This document shows, piece by piece, positions 1 through 9,879 of a DNA stretch of 64,000 bases (within the stretch, counting starts at the first letter, position 1; each line of letters opens with the position of its first letter). The stretch lies in contig CAWAFI010000026.1 in NCBI GenBank assembly GCA_963781285.1, positions 1 through 64,000 of the forward strand, given 5' to 3'. The DNA is from CAIWHR01 sp963781285 (GTDB taxonomy: Bacteria; Pseudomonadota; Gammaproteobacteria; Burkholderiales; Casimicrobiaceae). The position numbers were made by a program, and so were the translations under genes. The notes under the pieces are model-generated. The model saw only the letters and a list, made by a program, of their open reading frames with translations. It was not told the DNA's origin and did no database searches.

Positions 1-435
1 GCTCTCGGGGCGGTCCTCGCTTTTCATGCGCTAATGATGGCTCGGCGCCGCACGGCATCGTTGGTCGTTCGGGCGCCGCTGTCGCAAGTCGGCGAGCCTG
101 TCCTTCAGATACTATTTGCGCGCCGAACCGCGCCGTGCTTGGCCACCCGGGCACTCGCAACCAAACGCTCTAACGGTTGCAAGTCGGTGCGATGAAGAAT
201 CTTGGCGGTCCGCTCAATTGACCCCACCGTCACCTGACGTTCAAAGGCATTCCCTTCGCGTGTGCGATGTGCCGCTGCGGACGCTACGGCACAGTCAATT
301 TGAGTTGGTCACAATGCGTGACCAACTGCCAAGCGATCGAGATCGCTCTAAGCATTCTTGATACCGATGATCGACCACTCGAGAACGTCGTACGACGCCG
401 CGACCGTCGCATGAAGGAGATCACGTCTGTCATCG
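1..435. other. Left-edge non-coding stretch
   Basis: No convincing gene is visible. Positions 151-186 hold a degenerate hairpin unit (actcgcaacc ... ggttgcaagt) that resembles 8676-8710, so this gap probably carries the same family of dispersed intergenic repeats seen elsewhere in the window. A perfect inverted repeat at 302-326 is listed separately. Confidence 0.5.
302..326. promoter_or_regulatory. Perfect 10-bp inverted repeat, 5-nt spacer
   Basis: The arms agttggtcac and gtgaccaact are exact reverse complements around the spacer aatgc. The site lies about 110 bases beyond the end of the leftward sugar operon. No T-run follows on either strand, so an intrinsic terminator is not clearly supported. 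A GntR/FadR-type operator is equally possible, because the half-site contains GGTCAC. Confidence 0.45.
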
Positions 436-1551
436 CTACTTGAGCTTGCCGCGCGCGGCAACGCGCCAAATGGATTCGATGCGGCCGCCGCGGACGCCCA
501 CGATTTCCTCGTGCAGGTGGACCGTGGTGTCCGAATAGCCGACGATGAACTCGATCTTGTCGCCAATCTTCGGGGCGGCATTCGGCTCCTCCAGCTCGAT
601 CTTGGTGTGCTCGGCCGAAAGCTTGACCAGGCTCACCGGCGGCAGGCCGCGAGGCGCCGGCATCGCCGCATCTCCGCTCATCGACTTCCTGCCGGCATCG
701 ACGACGATACGCGTCGGCGTCGGCCGGCTCGTCACCGTCGTCAGCACCGTGAGCGCCGGCGCGAAATCGACGTGGTAGTTCGTGAGGTAATGCATGTCAC
801 TGAAGATGGCGCCACCAACCTCGACCTCGGTCACGCCGGGTTGCTGCGCACAGTAGGGAAACGTGCCGGTGCCGCCGCAGCTCACGACCGTGACGGAGTG
901 GCCGGCTGCCGTGCACGCCCGCGCGCTCGCGGTGAGTCTCGCGACGGCGTCGCGAACCGTCCGCTCTTTTTCGACGGGGTCGGCGATGGTCGTGGCCTGA
1001 CTCTCCCAGGCCGCCAGTCCGACGAAAGTGAGACTCCGGCATTTGGCGATCGCTTGGGCGAGCGCGACCACCGGCGGGCCCGGTTCGACGCCCGCGCGGT
1101 TCATCCCGATATCGACCTCGATCACCACGCGCAACCGCTTGCCCGCGCTCGCGAAGGCCGCGTCGAGCTCGCTCAGGTTCTCGAGGCTGTCGACGCAGAC
1201 GATCGGATCGGCCCGTTCGGTGAGCCGAGTGAGGCGACCGATCTTGATCGGACCTACGATCTGATTCGCGATCAGGATGTCGCGAATGCCCGCGGCGGCC
1301 ATCACTTCGGCCTCGCCGAGCTTCGCACACGTCACGCCGATCGCGCCGGCGGCGATCTGCATCTGCGCGATTTCCGGCGTCTTGTGCGCCTTCGAATGCG
1401 GCCGCCACGCCACGCCGTGCGCGCGGCACGTGGCGACGATGCGCGCGATGTTCGCTTCCATGACGTCGAGGTCGACCAGCAGCGCCGGGGTATCCAGCTC
1501 GAGCTTGGACTGGCCGATCAGGTCGCGCGACGATTCTTCTCTGGTGTCCAT
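436..1551 (-). CDS. D-threonine aldolase / D-serine dehydratase-like PLP enzyme
   Basis: A 371-residue protein of the fold-type III PLP family (alanine racemase N-terminal barrel plus DSD1-like C-terminal domain). The N-terminal segment LDTPALLVDLDVMEANI followed by RPHSKAHKTPEIA, with the PLP lysine in HKT, is typical of D-threonine aldolases and D-serine dehydratases. HLHEE near the C-terminus fits the metal-binding end of that domain. The ATG at 1551 is chosen because it begins just before the conserved N-terminus and lies 11 bases after the upstream stop; a longer open frame to 1773 only overlaps the previous gene. It is the last gene of the leftward sugar operon. The substrate cannot be told from sequence. 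Confidence 0.85.
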   Translation of the reverse strand: MDTREESSRDLIGQSKLELDTPALLVDLDVMEANIARIVATCRAHGVAWRPHSKAHKTPEIAQMQIAAGAIGVTCAKLGEAEVMAAAGIRDILIANQIVGPIKIGRLTRLTERADPIVCVDSLENLSELDAAFASAGKRLRVVIEVDIGMNRAGVEPGPPVVALAQAIAKCRSLTFVGLAAWESQATTIADPVEKERTVRDAVARLTASARACTAAGHSVTVVSCGGTGTFPYCAQQPGVTEVEVGGAIFSDMHYLTNYHVDFAPALTVLTTVTSRPTPTRIVVDAGRKSMSGDAAMPAPRGLPPVSLVKLSAEHTKIELEEPNAAPKIGDKIEFIVGYSDTTVHLHEEIVGVRGGRIESIWRVAARGKLK

Positions 1552-1562
1552 GGGAAGCCCGA

Positions 1563-2582
1563 CTAGAAGTTGGCGCGACCGTGCTGCAGGCTGGCCGCCC
1601 AGTACGCGTGTTCGACGAGGCGCAGCGTTTCGAGATTGTCGGCGGGGCCGGTCTCGAACGGCGCGCCGGTTTCGAGGCAATCGACGAAATGCGCGATGAC
1701 GCCGTCGAAGCTCGCCTGATAGCCGGCATCGGAATCGTAGGGCTGGCGGCGTGGATTCGGTCCGAGCAGGCATAGCTCGGAGTCGGCGAACGTGGCGCTC
1801 GCCTTGCTGCCGATGACTTCCAGATGATCCGGCGGACGCGACGGATAGCCCCCCGCCGCCATGGTGCCCGTCACCTCGACCGGCGCACCGGAGGCGGTCT
1901 CCAGGAAGATCGCGGCCACCGTCTCCCCCACGACGTCGGGAATGGTGCGCGCGCCGCGGGCGGCCACGACACGCAGTTCGCCGCAGAGGAAACGCATGAC
2001 GTCCAGATGGTGGATCAGCACCTCGGCGATCATCAGCCGCTCCTCGTGCTGCGTATAGGGTTCGCGCACGAGCAGAGGCCGAAGGCCGGTGGCGTCCGGC
2101 AGCAGCCCGGACGTGAACGTCGCCATGCGCGCGAGGACGAGGTCACCGAGCTCGCCTGCGGCGATCCAACGCTTGAGCTCGCGATACCACGGCCGGAACC
2201 GCCAGTTCTCGTGCGCCATGAGGCGCGTCTTGCCGTCGACCCGGCGGACGAGCGCCTCCGACTCGGCGAGCGTCGGCGTCAGTGGCTTCTGGCACAGGAC
2301 GTCGATGCCGCGAGCGGCGGCGGCATCGACCCATCCGGCGTGCGTTTCCCGCGGCGAAATGACGTCGAGCGCGTCGATCGTCTCCGCGGCGAACATCGTC
2401 TCGGCATCGCGATAGACATGCGGGATCGAAAACTCCTCCGCGCGCTTGGCGGCTTTGGCCGCGTCGGGATCGCAAACCGCGACGACGCGCACCCGCTCGC
2501 CCAGATTGCGCCAGCCCACGAGGTGGTACCAGCTGATCATCCCGGCGCCCGCCAGCGCCACCTTCAACGGCTTCGTTTTCAT
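1563..2582 (-). CDS. Gfo/Idh/MocA family oxidoreductase
   Basis: A 339-residue NAD(P)-dependent sugar or cyclitol dehydrogenase. The Rossmann fingerprint VALAGAGMISWYH is at the N-terminus, and the family motif CQKPLTPTLAE (EKP variant with Gln for Glu) is near residue 105. IAEVLIHHLDVMRFLCGE in the C-terminal domain carries the conserved His/Asp region. The ATG at 2582 directly precedes the nucleotide-binding strand and leaves a 19-base gap to the upstream amidohydrolase. The pairing with a CUT1 transporter and an amidohydrolase suggests oxidation of an imported sugar or derivative. The exact substrate is unknown. Confidence 0.9.
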   Translation of the reverse strand: MKTKPLKVALAGAGMISWYHLVGWRNLGERVRVVAVCDPDAAKAAKRAEEFSIPHVYRDAETMFAAETIDALDVISPRETHAGWVDAAAARGIDVLCQKPLTPTLAESEALVRRVDGKTRLMAHENWRFRPWYRELKRWIAAGELGDLVLARMATFTSGLLPDATGLRPLLVREPYTQHEERLMIAEVLIHHLDVMRFLCGELRVVAARGARTIPDVVGETVAAIFLETASGAPVEVTGTMAAGGYPSRPPDHLEVIGSKASATFADSELCLLGPNPRRQPYDSDAGYQASFDGVIAHFVDCLETGAPFETGPADNLETLRLVEHAYWAASLQHGRANF

Positions 2583-2601
2583 GGGCTGCACCGCCACGAT
2601 T

Positions 2602-3432
2602 CTAGTCTCCAAAGCCGAAGAGGCGGCGCGGATTGTGCGAAAGCACGCGGGTCCTGTCCCCTGCATCCGGCAGCCAGCGCGACAACGGCGCCATCACGTC
2701 CGCGTAGATCGGGCGTCGGGGAACGTTGATGAACGGCCAGTCCGAGCCCCAGAGGCAACCTGCGACGCCGAAGGCTTTCAGCAACTCCTCGACGTAGGGG
2801 TCGAGATCCTCGTAACCCGCGAGCTTCGTCGAGACGCGGAACGGCGAGGAGAGCTTGACCGTCGCGATGCCCTCGCGACCCAACGCCAGCACCGCCTGAA
2901 ACCCGGGATGGCGGGTCCCGACGGCGATGTCGCGCACGCCGAAGTGGTCGACCAGCACCCGGACGCCGCTCGCTCTCAGCACGGCGGCGGCCGCCGGCCA
3001 TTGCGTGTCGTCGGCATAGATCTGCGCGAACCATCCCAGCGCCTTCAGCCGCTGCAGGAAGCGCGGCGCGCCGGGCCGCGTCAGCGCGTCGGGCTCGTAG
3101 CTGGGAAGGTTGAATCGCACGCCGACGACACCGGCGGCCGCCAGGTCCTCGAGCGTTCGATCGGTGGCCTCCGGGTCGACTACTGCGATCACCTTGAACC
3201 GGCCCGGATACGATTTCATCGCGTCGAGGTTCGCTCCGTTGTCGGTGCCATATCCGCTCAATTGCACCAGCACGCCGTTGCTGACGCCATGCTCGTCGAG
3301 CACCGCGCAGAAGGCCTCGCGCGTTCCTCTCTCGTCCGCGCGCGGCTGGTAGCCCCTCTTGCCGGTGAAGGGAAAGCGCTCCGGATCGATGATGTGGGCA
3401 TGACAGTCGACGATGCTTTCCGTGTTGGCCAC
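2602..3432 (-). CDS. Amidohydrolase family 2 (lactonase-like TIM barrel)
   Basis: A 276-residue metal-dependent hydrolase. VDCHAHIIDPERFPF is the N-terminal metal-binding HxH strand, and LVDHFG plus CLWGSDWPF supply the later His and the catalytic Asp typical of the 2-pyrone-4,6-dicarboxylate lactonase / galactarolactone isomerase branch. Start is a GTG (3432) just after the transporter ATPase gene. In this operon a role in hydrolysing a sugar lactone formed by the neighbouring oxidoreductase is a reasonable inference. Confidence 0.87.
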   Translation of the reverse strand: MANTESIVDCHAHIIDPERFPFTGKRGYQPRADERGTREAFCAVLDEHGVSNGVLVQLSGYGTDNGANLDAMKSYPGRFKVIAVVDPEATDRTLEDLAAAGVVGVRFNLPSYEPDALTRPGAPRFLQRLKALGWFAQIYADDTQWPAAAAVLRASGVRVLVDHFGVRDIAVGTRHPGFQAVLALGREGIATVKLSSPFRVSTKLAGYEDLDPYVEELLKAFGVAGCLWGSDWPFINVPRRPIYADVMAPLSRWLPDAGDRTRVLSHNPRRLFGFGD

Positions 3433-3445
3433 GCTCGTCCTCCTT

Positions 3446-4559
3446 CTACGCGATCGCCTTGGTCGTGGCGGGATCGAAGAGATGGAGGGTGGCGGTATCC
3501 AGCGCGAGATCGAGCCGGTCGCCTCTGCGCAATGCCGTGTCCCGCCCGATCCGCGCGATCAGCTCGGCGTTCGAACCGTCGAGCGACGCCATCAGCAAGG
3601 TCTCGGCGCCGAGCGGCTCGACGGCATCCACGCGGACCGGCAATCGCGCAAATTGCCCCGGGTCGCCCGGCGGCATGGATTCGTACAGGTCTTCCGGACG
3701 CACGCCGACGACCACGTCGCCGCCGGCATGCCGGACGAGCATCGGCTCCATGCGCGTCGGCAGCGGAGATCGGGATGTCCGCCAGGTGCGCCACCATGCG
3801 ACCGTCCCTCTGCTCGATCCGCCCGGGCACCAGGTTCATCGGCGGGTTGCCGAGGAAGCGCGCGACAAAGGTGTCCGCGGGATTTCGATACACTTCCAGC
3901 GGCCGTCCGATCTGCACCACTCTGCCCTGATTCATGATGCAGATGCGATCGCCCATGGTCATCGCCTCGACCTGATCGTGGGTCACGTAGATCGACGTGG
4001 TCCCGATCTCCTGCTGCTGCTTGATGAGCTCGTTGCGCGTGCTGACGCGCAGCGCGGCGTCGAGGTTCGACAGCGGCTCGTCGAACAGGAATACCTTGGG
4101 ATCGCGGACGATCGCGCGGCCGACCGCGACGCGCTGCCGCTGCCCGCCGGAAAGCGCGTGCGGCTTGCGCTGCAGGAGCTCGGTCAGCTCGAGCTTGCCG
4201 GCCGCGGCGTGCACGCGGCGCGCGACTTCGGCCTGGTCGATGTCGCGCCGGCGCAATCCGAACGCCAGATTGTCGTACACGGTCATGTGCGGATAGAGCG
4301 CGTACGACTGGAACACCATCGCGATGTCGCGCGCCTTGGCGGGCACGTGATTGACGACCTCTCCGTCGATCGACACGGTGCCGGACGTGATCGGCTCCAG
4401 CCCGGCGATCATCCGCAGCACCGTCGACTTGCCGCAGCCCGACGGGCCGAGCAGCACCATGAACTCGCGGTCCGCGACGGTGAAGTTGACGTCGTGCACG
4501 GCCGGCGCGGTTCCGCCCGGGTACCGCTTGGACAGCCCATCGACCGTTACGATCGCCAC
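3446..4559 (-). pseudogene. CUT1 ABC transporter ATPase (MalK/UgpC type), frameshifted
   Basis: Nucleotide-binding subunit of a sugar importer. Walker A GPSGCGKSTVLRM, signature LSGGQRQRVAVGRAI, Walker B VFLFDEPLSNLDA and the switch His (YVTHDQ) are all present, followed by the MalK-type C-terminal OB/TOBE domain (GVRPEDL). The reading frame changes between about 3757 and 3775: the upstream frame reads through ISAADAH into nonsense, while TRMEPMLVRHAGGDVVVG continues in the next frame. The total length, 1114 bases, is one base off a multiple of three. GTG start at 4559. Either a one-base error or a real inactivating indel; the rest of the gene is normal. Confidence 0.85.
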
Positions 4560-4591
4560 GTCTGCATCCCTGAGAGGTTGGAGCCAGCGCG

Positions 4592-5437
4592 CTAGCGGAC
4601 TGCGCCGGCGGTCATGCCCTTGATCATCGTCTCGGAAAAGAAAGCGTAGATCACGATGACCGGGAGCATCGCGATCATCAGGCCGGTCGCGGCCATCCCG
4701 ACGTCGAGCTGGTGACTGCCGGTGAAATGCATGAGGCCGAGCGGCAGCGTGCGCTTGTCGTCGTCGGTCAGCAGCACGACGGCGAACAGAAACTCGTTCC
4801 ACAGGACGATGAAATTGAGCGTGACCGTGGTGAAGATCGCGGGCGCGCCGATCGGCACCGTCACGCGCCAGAAGATCTCGAAGTCGGAGTAGCCGTCCAT
4901 CCGCGCGGCGTCGAACAGATCCTGCGGGATCTGCGCGAAGAACCCTTCCAGGATGTAGACGGTCATCGCGATGTGGGTGGCCACATAGACGAGAATGAGC
5001 CCGGTCCGGGTGTTGTACAGGTCGATGTCGAGCAGGATCTGGAACAGTGCAAGGATCACCAGCTGCGGCGGCAAGACCAGTCCGGTGAGGATCAGAAAGC
5101 GGACGAGCCGGTTGCCGCGAAACGTGTAGCGCGCGAGGCAATGCGCGGCCATCGCCCCCACCACGGTCACCAGTGCGACGGCGACGACGACGACGATCGT
5201 GCTGTTCCAGAAATACGTGCCGTAGTTCGACTTGGTCCACGCATCGGCGAATTTCTCCCAGTGGGCGGGCGATGGAAAGCCGTACGGAGCCTTGAAGATC
5301 TCGGTCGTCGTGCGCAGCGACATCATGGCCACCCACAGCAGCGGCCCGCCCGTCACCACCGTATAGAACGCGACGAACAGGACGAGCGGCACGCGGCGCA
5401 TTTGCGCCATCCCCAATCGTGCCGGCATCGTCGGCAT
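4592..5437 (-). CDS. CUT1 ABC transporter permease, MalG type
   Basis: A 281-residue inner-membrane protein with about six hydrophobic segments. The EAA loop is recognisable around DAARMDGYSDFEIFWRVTVP, the site that contacts the ATPase. The start ATG at 5437 overlaps the end of the first permease by a few bases, as in typical sugar importers. It is the one membrane component of this operon with an uninterrupted frame. Confidence 0.9.
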   Translation of the reverse strand: MPTMPARLGMAQMRRVPLVLFVAFYTVVTGGPLLWVAMMSLRTTTEIFKAPYGFPSPAHWEKFADAWTKSNYGTYFWNSTIVVVVAVALVTVVGAMAAHCLARYTFRGNRLVRFLILTGLVLPPQLVILALFQILLDIDLYNTRTGLILVYVATHIAMTVYILEGFFAQIPQDLFDAARMDGYSDFEIFWRVTVPIGAPAIFTTVTLNFIVLWNEFLFAVVLLTDDDKRTLPLGLMHFTGSHQLDVGMAATGLMIAMLPVIVIYAFFSETMIKGMTAGAVR

Positions 5438-5439
5438 GG

Positions 5440-6369
5440 TCAGAACTCGAGCTTGTCGCGCTGGCGCAAGAGCCGCGACATGACGGCGACGAAGAGCAGG
5501 ATGATGATGAACCAGAGCACCGCGATCGCCGACGGATAGCCGAGGTCGAACGTATTCCACTCGAACGCGCGCTTGTAGACGTAGGTCGACACCGTTTCGG
5601 TGGCCCACAGCGGACCGCCGCCGGTCATGACCCAGACCAGGTCGAACACCATCATCTTGCCGATGAACGACAGCACCAGCAGGTTGACGATCGTCGTGCG
5701 CAGCATCGGCGCGATGATGTACACGAGCTTCGCGAACCAGCCGCAATTGTCGAGCTCGGCCGCGCCGAGCACTTCGCCGGGCAGCGCGTGCAGCGCGGCC
5801 AGGAACACGATCATGTTGAAGCCGAGCCATTTCCACTCGTGCGCGACCAGCACCGACCACAGCGCCGTCGACGGCTGGCCGAGCCAGGATCTGCTCGAAG
5901 GCGGCGAGCCCCAGCCAGCGCAGCGTGGCGTTCGCGAGCCCCCAGTCGTAGTCGTACATCCACACCCAGATGATGCCGACCACGACGTAGGACATCAGCA
6001 CGGGCGTGAACCACACGACGCGCAAGCAGCGGCGCGAGCGGCGCCCGGGCGAACAGGCAGAGCGCGAGCAGCAACCCGCCGATCACGTCGACGACCGTGG
6101 CGACGATCGTGAACAGCGCCGTGTTGACGACGGCCTTCCAGAAGGTCGGATCCGCGAACAGCAGGGTCGTGAAATTGGCGAGCCCGACGAACTCGACCAC
6201 GCCCTGCGGCTTGATCGTGTAGAACGCGTTGTAGAACGTGCGCACCACCGGGTAGATCGTGAACCCGGCGTAGATCAGCAGCGCCGGCGCGAGAAACGCG
6301 AAGCAGAATGCCGAGGCTCGCGCGCCGCGCGTCGAGCGCGGGCGAATTCGGATCTCGCCGCGGCGGCAT
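5440..6369 (-). pseudogene. CUT1 ABC transporter permease, MalF type, three frameshifts
   Basis: The protein can be read in four pieces. MPPRRDPNSPALDARRAS (start 6369) shifts near 6310 to FCFAFLAPALLIYAGFTIYP; that frame shifts near 6025 to LRVVWFTPVLMSYVVVGIIW; and this shifts near 5887 to SVLVAHEWKWLGFNMIVFL through to the stop at 5440. The 930-base span plus three single-base corrections gives about 310 residues, the normal MalF length. The DDD-like membrane segments and the C-terminal RLLRQRDKLEF are intact. Three indels in under 500 bases are unusual for one gene. Confidence 0.8.
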
Positions 6370-6377
6370 CGCGTGCG

Positions 6378-7679
6378 CTAGAGTCTTGTAGCAGGCCTTG
6401 TTCATCGCCTCCACGGTCTGGTCGACCGAGAGCAAGCCGCCCGGGAAGCCGGAGTTCAACACTTGCGCGAAGGCGTCCTTGCAGGCGCCCGTCACCATGT
6501 CGCGCGGCTGGCCGACGAAGTACTGCTTGCCCTTCTGGCGCTCCATCAGCTCGGTGAAATAGGCGGCATACGGGCCCGAGAAACTCTTCACGTCCGCCTT
6601 GATGCCGGTCTGCAGATAGACGGTTTCGATCCACATCTTGCCCATCTCGGGGGTCGACATCGCGTCGAGGAATTCCCCGGCCAGCTTCTTGTTCTTGCTG
6701 GCGGCGTTGATGGCGAAGCTCGCGCCGATCGTCGACGTCTTGCAGTCGTTGCAGGCGCCCTTGTCCATCGCGGGGAACTGCATGATGCCGAGCGGGAATG
6801 TCTTCGGCTGCCCGCCCTTGTCCTCCGGCACGAACGCGCGGCCCGAATAGAAGCTGCCCATCGGCAGCATCAGGGCACCGGGCTTGCTGTAGAAGTAGTA
6901 GTGCGATTCGCCGAGCTTCAACGTCATGAAGTTCTTCGGATAGGCGCCGGCGTCCGCGAGCTCCTTGACCCACTTGAGAACCTCGACGACGCGCGGATCG
7001 GCGAACGACAGCTTGCCGGTGAAGAGCTTCTGATAGTCGTCCGGTCCGAGCTTGCGCAGCAGCGCTTCCACCGTGATGTAGGCGCCGGGGTACGGACGGT
7101 CGCCCACGCCCTGCGAAATGGGCGTCATCCCCGCGGCGCGCGCTTTCTTGACGAGGTCGAGGAACTGCGCCTGGGTGAACTGCCCGCTCGCGGGCAGCGC
7201 GACGCCGAGCTGCTTCAGCATGTCCTTGTTGTAGTAGAGCTCGACGGTGTAGGCCTCCTGCGGAACGCCGTACGTCTTGCCGTTGTGGGTCCACACCTTG
7301 CGCGCCCACGGCTCGATGTTGTTCCAGTTCACGAGGTCGTCGAGCGGAACGACGTAGCCGGCCGTGATGTACTCGGTCTGATCGGGCTCGACGTAGAACA
7401 CGTCGGGGCCCTTGCCCGCGGGCAGCGCGGTCTTGAGCGCAGCGCCGAGCGGATTCTTCTCGTACCACGTGATCTTGACCTTCGTCCCGGGATGGCTCTT
7501 TTCGAAGTTCTTGACCGCCTGCTCGCGGAACGCGACCTTTGCCGGCTCGTCGGCTTCGTGACTCCAGACCTCGAGCGTCACGTCCTTGTGCAGCCGCATT
7601 GCGGCGCCGCGCCGAACAGAACCGCGAGCGTGATCAGCCCTGCGGCTGTCACGCCCCGCATGGATAGGGATGCATGCAT
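6378..7679 (-). pseudogene. Sugar ABC transporter solute-binding protein, frameshifted ends
   Basis: A family 1 extracellular solute-binding protein of about 433 residues. The start ATG at 7679 follows GGAGG and encodes a signal peptide (MHASLSMRGVTAAGLITLAV). The frame then shifts near 7600 to the mature part beginning DVTLEVWSHEADEPAKVAF. At the other end the mature frame has no stop and runs on into the permease start at 6369; a TAG at 6378-6380 one base out of phase looks like the original stop. Periplasmic sugar capture for the two permeases is the expected role. Sequencing error or decay both fit. Confidence 0.82.
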
Positions 7680-8327
7680 TGTTAGGTTCCTCCAGGAGTT
7701 TTCGCGAAGGCCGCGATCGCCGATCGCGATGGACCTGCGGAAGCTTTGTCTTCCGCATTTGACCGGAACTTGCCGCCCGGCACTCCCGGTAGCCGATGAT
7801 GGTAATACAAAGCAAAGGGCAGCGCTCCACCATTTGGTGCTGAACCGGCGTAGTTGCGCCTCGGTAGCGCGGAAGTCGAGCCGGTTTGGCGCTTTCGACC
7901 TTCGGGTTGTTTGCCCGACCGCCAAACAAAAACGGCCTGCCCGAAGGCAAGCCGTTGAAATGTTTGGTTGCGGGGCATCCCCCAAACCTTCCGGTCGTCC
8001 GGCCCACAGACAAGGAAAGGCACCTTGCTTCCTTTTAGATAGCAGCCCCAGCCCATATTGCCCGCATGATTCCGACCCTCCTGAAACACACCGCCACCAC
8101 ACTCGCACCATTTTCTACTGACGGCGAAGTCGGACGCGGACCGAGGCGGCCTTTCGGGACAAGATGCAGCGATCACATTCGGCGCTCCCTGGTTCGTCGA
8201 CGTCACCGATTGCGATCCGGACGGACTCATGTCGTCCACGCTCAACGTCGATGGCGCGCCACCGCCTCTACCTGCTGCGACGTTCGCCGCGAGGTTTGCT
8301 ATTTGAGCAAGCAGCGCGGTTGCTGAG
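7680..8327. other. Intergenic region upstream of the sugar operon
   Basis: About 650 bases without a convincing gene. It must contain the promoter of the leftward sugar operon, and it holds a strong hairpin with a T-tract at 7923-7956 (listed separately). Open frames here have no recognisable motifs. Confidence 0.5.
7923..7956 (-). terminator. Intrinsic terminator with UUCG loop (minus strand)
   Basis: Read on the minus strand, AACGGCTTGCC and GGCAGGCCGTT pair over 11 positions with one G-U, around a TTCG loop closed by C-G, and TTTTTGTTT follows. This is a textbook rho-independent terminator. It lies about 245 bases upstream of the binding-protein start, so it either ends transcripts arriving from the right or works as a leader attenuator of the sugar operon. 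Confidence 0.75.
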
Positions 8328-8525
8328 TTAGTCGTTCAACCTCTTGTGCCGGCTCAATGCCTCCATTTGTGCCATAAATTGACTGACCTTCGCTTCGGCC
8401 GCATTTAGTTCTCGCGCAGATGCGATGACAACTTCTGGGGAGTGCACAAAGCGCGCTCCCCTTTGCGCAATCGAGGTAGCAGCCGCCGCCAGATCACTGA
8501 GATTCTTTATATCCGCGCGCGACAC
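8328..8525 (-). CDS. Small hypothetical protein (weak)
   Basis: A 65-residue Ala-rich, probably helical protein that would start at a GTG (8525). No motif or family is recognised. Support is only an uninterrupted frame of ordinary composition just left of the RIT element and upstream of the terminator at 7923-7956. It may be a gene remnant. Confidence 0.3.
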   Translation of the reverse strand: MSRADIKNLSDLAAAATSIAQRGARFVHSPEVVIASARELNAAEAKVSQFMAQMEALSRHKRLND

Positions 8526-8758
8526 CAGTGCGATACATGTCTAGCGCCGTGCCTCCATGGTCGGTCAGCGACACCCGCCGCGCCAACTCAATGGCCGAAA
8601 CCCGTCTATTGCTGACGCTTGGCCAGGTCATCTCAGGACAGTTCCTGACCGCTACGTTTCGTCTCGCGGCGTCGCCACTCGCAACCGAACGCGTATTTCG
8701 TTGCGAGTTGCCGCTATGCCGTCGTCGCGCGAGGTACCGTGCCGCCAAGGGCCGCCCA

Positions 8759-8791
8759 CGACCCCTATGCTCACTTCGGAACTATGCGCAC
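8759..8791 (+). repeat. RIT left terminal inverted repeat
   Basis: Begins cgacccctatgctcac and ends gaactatgcgcac. It matches the reverse complement of 12197-12229 with two mismatches over 33 bases. An inner copy of the core lies in opposite orientation at 8852-8865 (gtacgcatagtttc), overlapping the end of the third recombinase gene. Confidence 0.85.
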
Positions 8792-8863
8792 CGCGCGGCT
8801 TGAGTGCCAATACCGGCCTCTCGGAGGTGATCCCCTTGAGGCCGGGACATGGTACGCATAGTT

Positions 8864-9879
8864 TCAGAGGGTCTGCAGGAACTGCATGAGGGCGTCGGAG
8901 GCCCGGAAGCGCTGCAGTCTAGTGTCAGGCGCCTCGAGCCGAGCCAAGGCCTTTTCCTTCATCGCCAGATTCGCCTCGACGTAGCGATGAGTCGTTGTCG
9001 CGCTTTCATGGCCGAGCCAGAGCGCGATCACGTTGAAGGGAACACCGGACTGCAACAAGTGCATTGCGCTGTATGTCGAAGAAGGTGGGCGAGACACCGC
9101 TTCTTCTTCAGGTTCGGAAGCTGGACCTGCGCTCGCTTGACAGCCAGATCCAGGCGCCGAGCCACGTTCGATCTGGTCATCGGCGCGCCATTGCGGTTCG
9201 GCAGGAGAGCGGCCTCGCCGCGCAGGTGTGGATTCAGACGCAACCAAGCGCGCAGCTCCTGCACCGTCGCTTTCCACAGGGGGATCGACCGCTGCTTGCG
9301 TCCCTTGCCGTGCAGATGCACGCAGGCGGCGCGATCCAGGACCACGTCGGCCACGCGCACGCCGATGATCTCGGAGACGCGCGCACCGGTGTTGTAGAGC
9401 ATCGCCAGCAGCAGATGGTCGCGCTGCGAAGTCCAGCTCGAACCGGGTTGGCCCAGCAGGGTCATCATCTCCTCGCGCGTGAGGAACCCCAACATCGGCC
9501 GCTCGAAGCGTTTCATCGGCACCGCCAGCGCTTGCTCGACCGTGTGCAACGAGGCTATATCACGACGGCCGGCGTACTTCAGGAACGTGCGCAGGGCGGT
9601 CAGCCGCAGGTTGCGGCTGCGCACCGCGTTATGCCGTGCGTGCTCCAGGTGGTCAAGGAACGCGAGGATCAACTCGGGCGTAAGGTGGGACAGCCGCAAC
9701 GCGGTGGGCGCCACGCGCAACCGGTGGCCGGCGAAGTCCAGGAACAGCTTCAGGGCGTCGCGGTAGCAGGCCACGGTGCGCGGGCTGACCGCCCGCTGTG
9801 CAACGAGGTACTCGGTAAAGAACTGCTGAACGAGCAAGGCGAACGACGGCGGCTGGGAGGAAGTGGTTGCGTTACGCAT
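8864..9879 (-). pseudogene. RIT recombinase C (third tyrosine recombinase), frameshifted
   Basis: Tyrosine recombinase of about 338 residues. It starts at ATG 9879 after GGAGG, overlapping the stop of recombinase B by 8 bases. An N-terminal core-binding domain (FALLVQQFFTEYLVAQRAVS) precedes a catalytic domain with the first Arg in NTGARVSEIIG, HLLRH, WLGHES and the nucleophile Tyr in TTTHRYVEA. The frame breaks near 9066 between HTAQ and MHLLQSGVPFNVIALWLG. Length 1016 plus one base gives 339 codons, so a single-base deletion explains the break. Confidence 0.82.

Noticed and set aside
6370..6400. Translational fusion of the sugar-binding protein to the permease
   Set aside because: The frame is continuous, but a TAG one base out of phase sits at the normal end of the binding protein, and the operon has several other indels, so a fusion is unlikely to be real.
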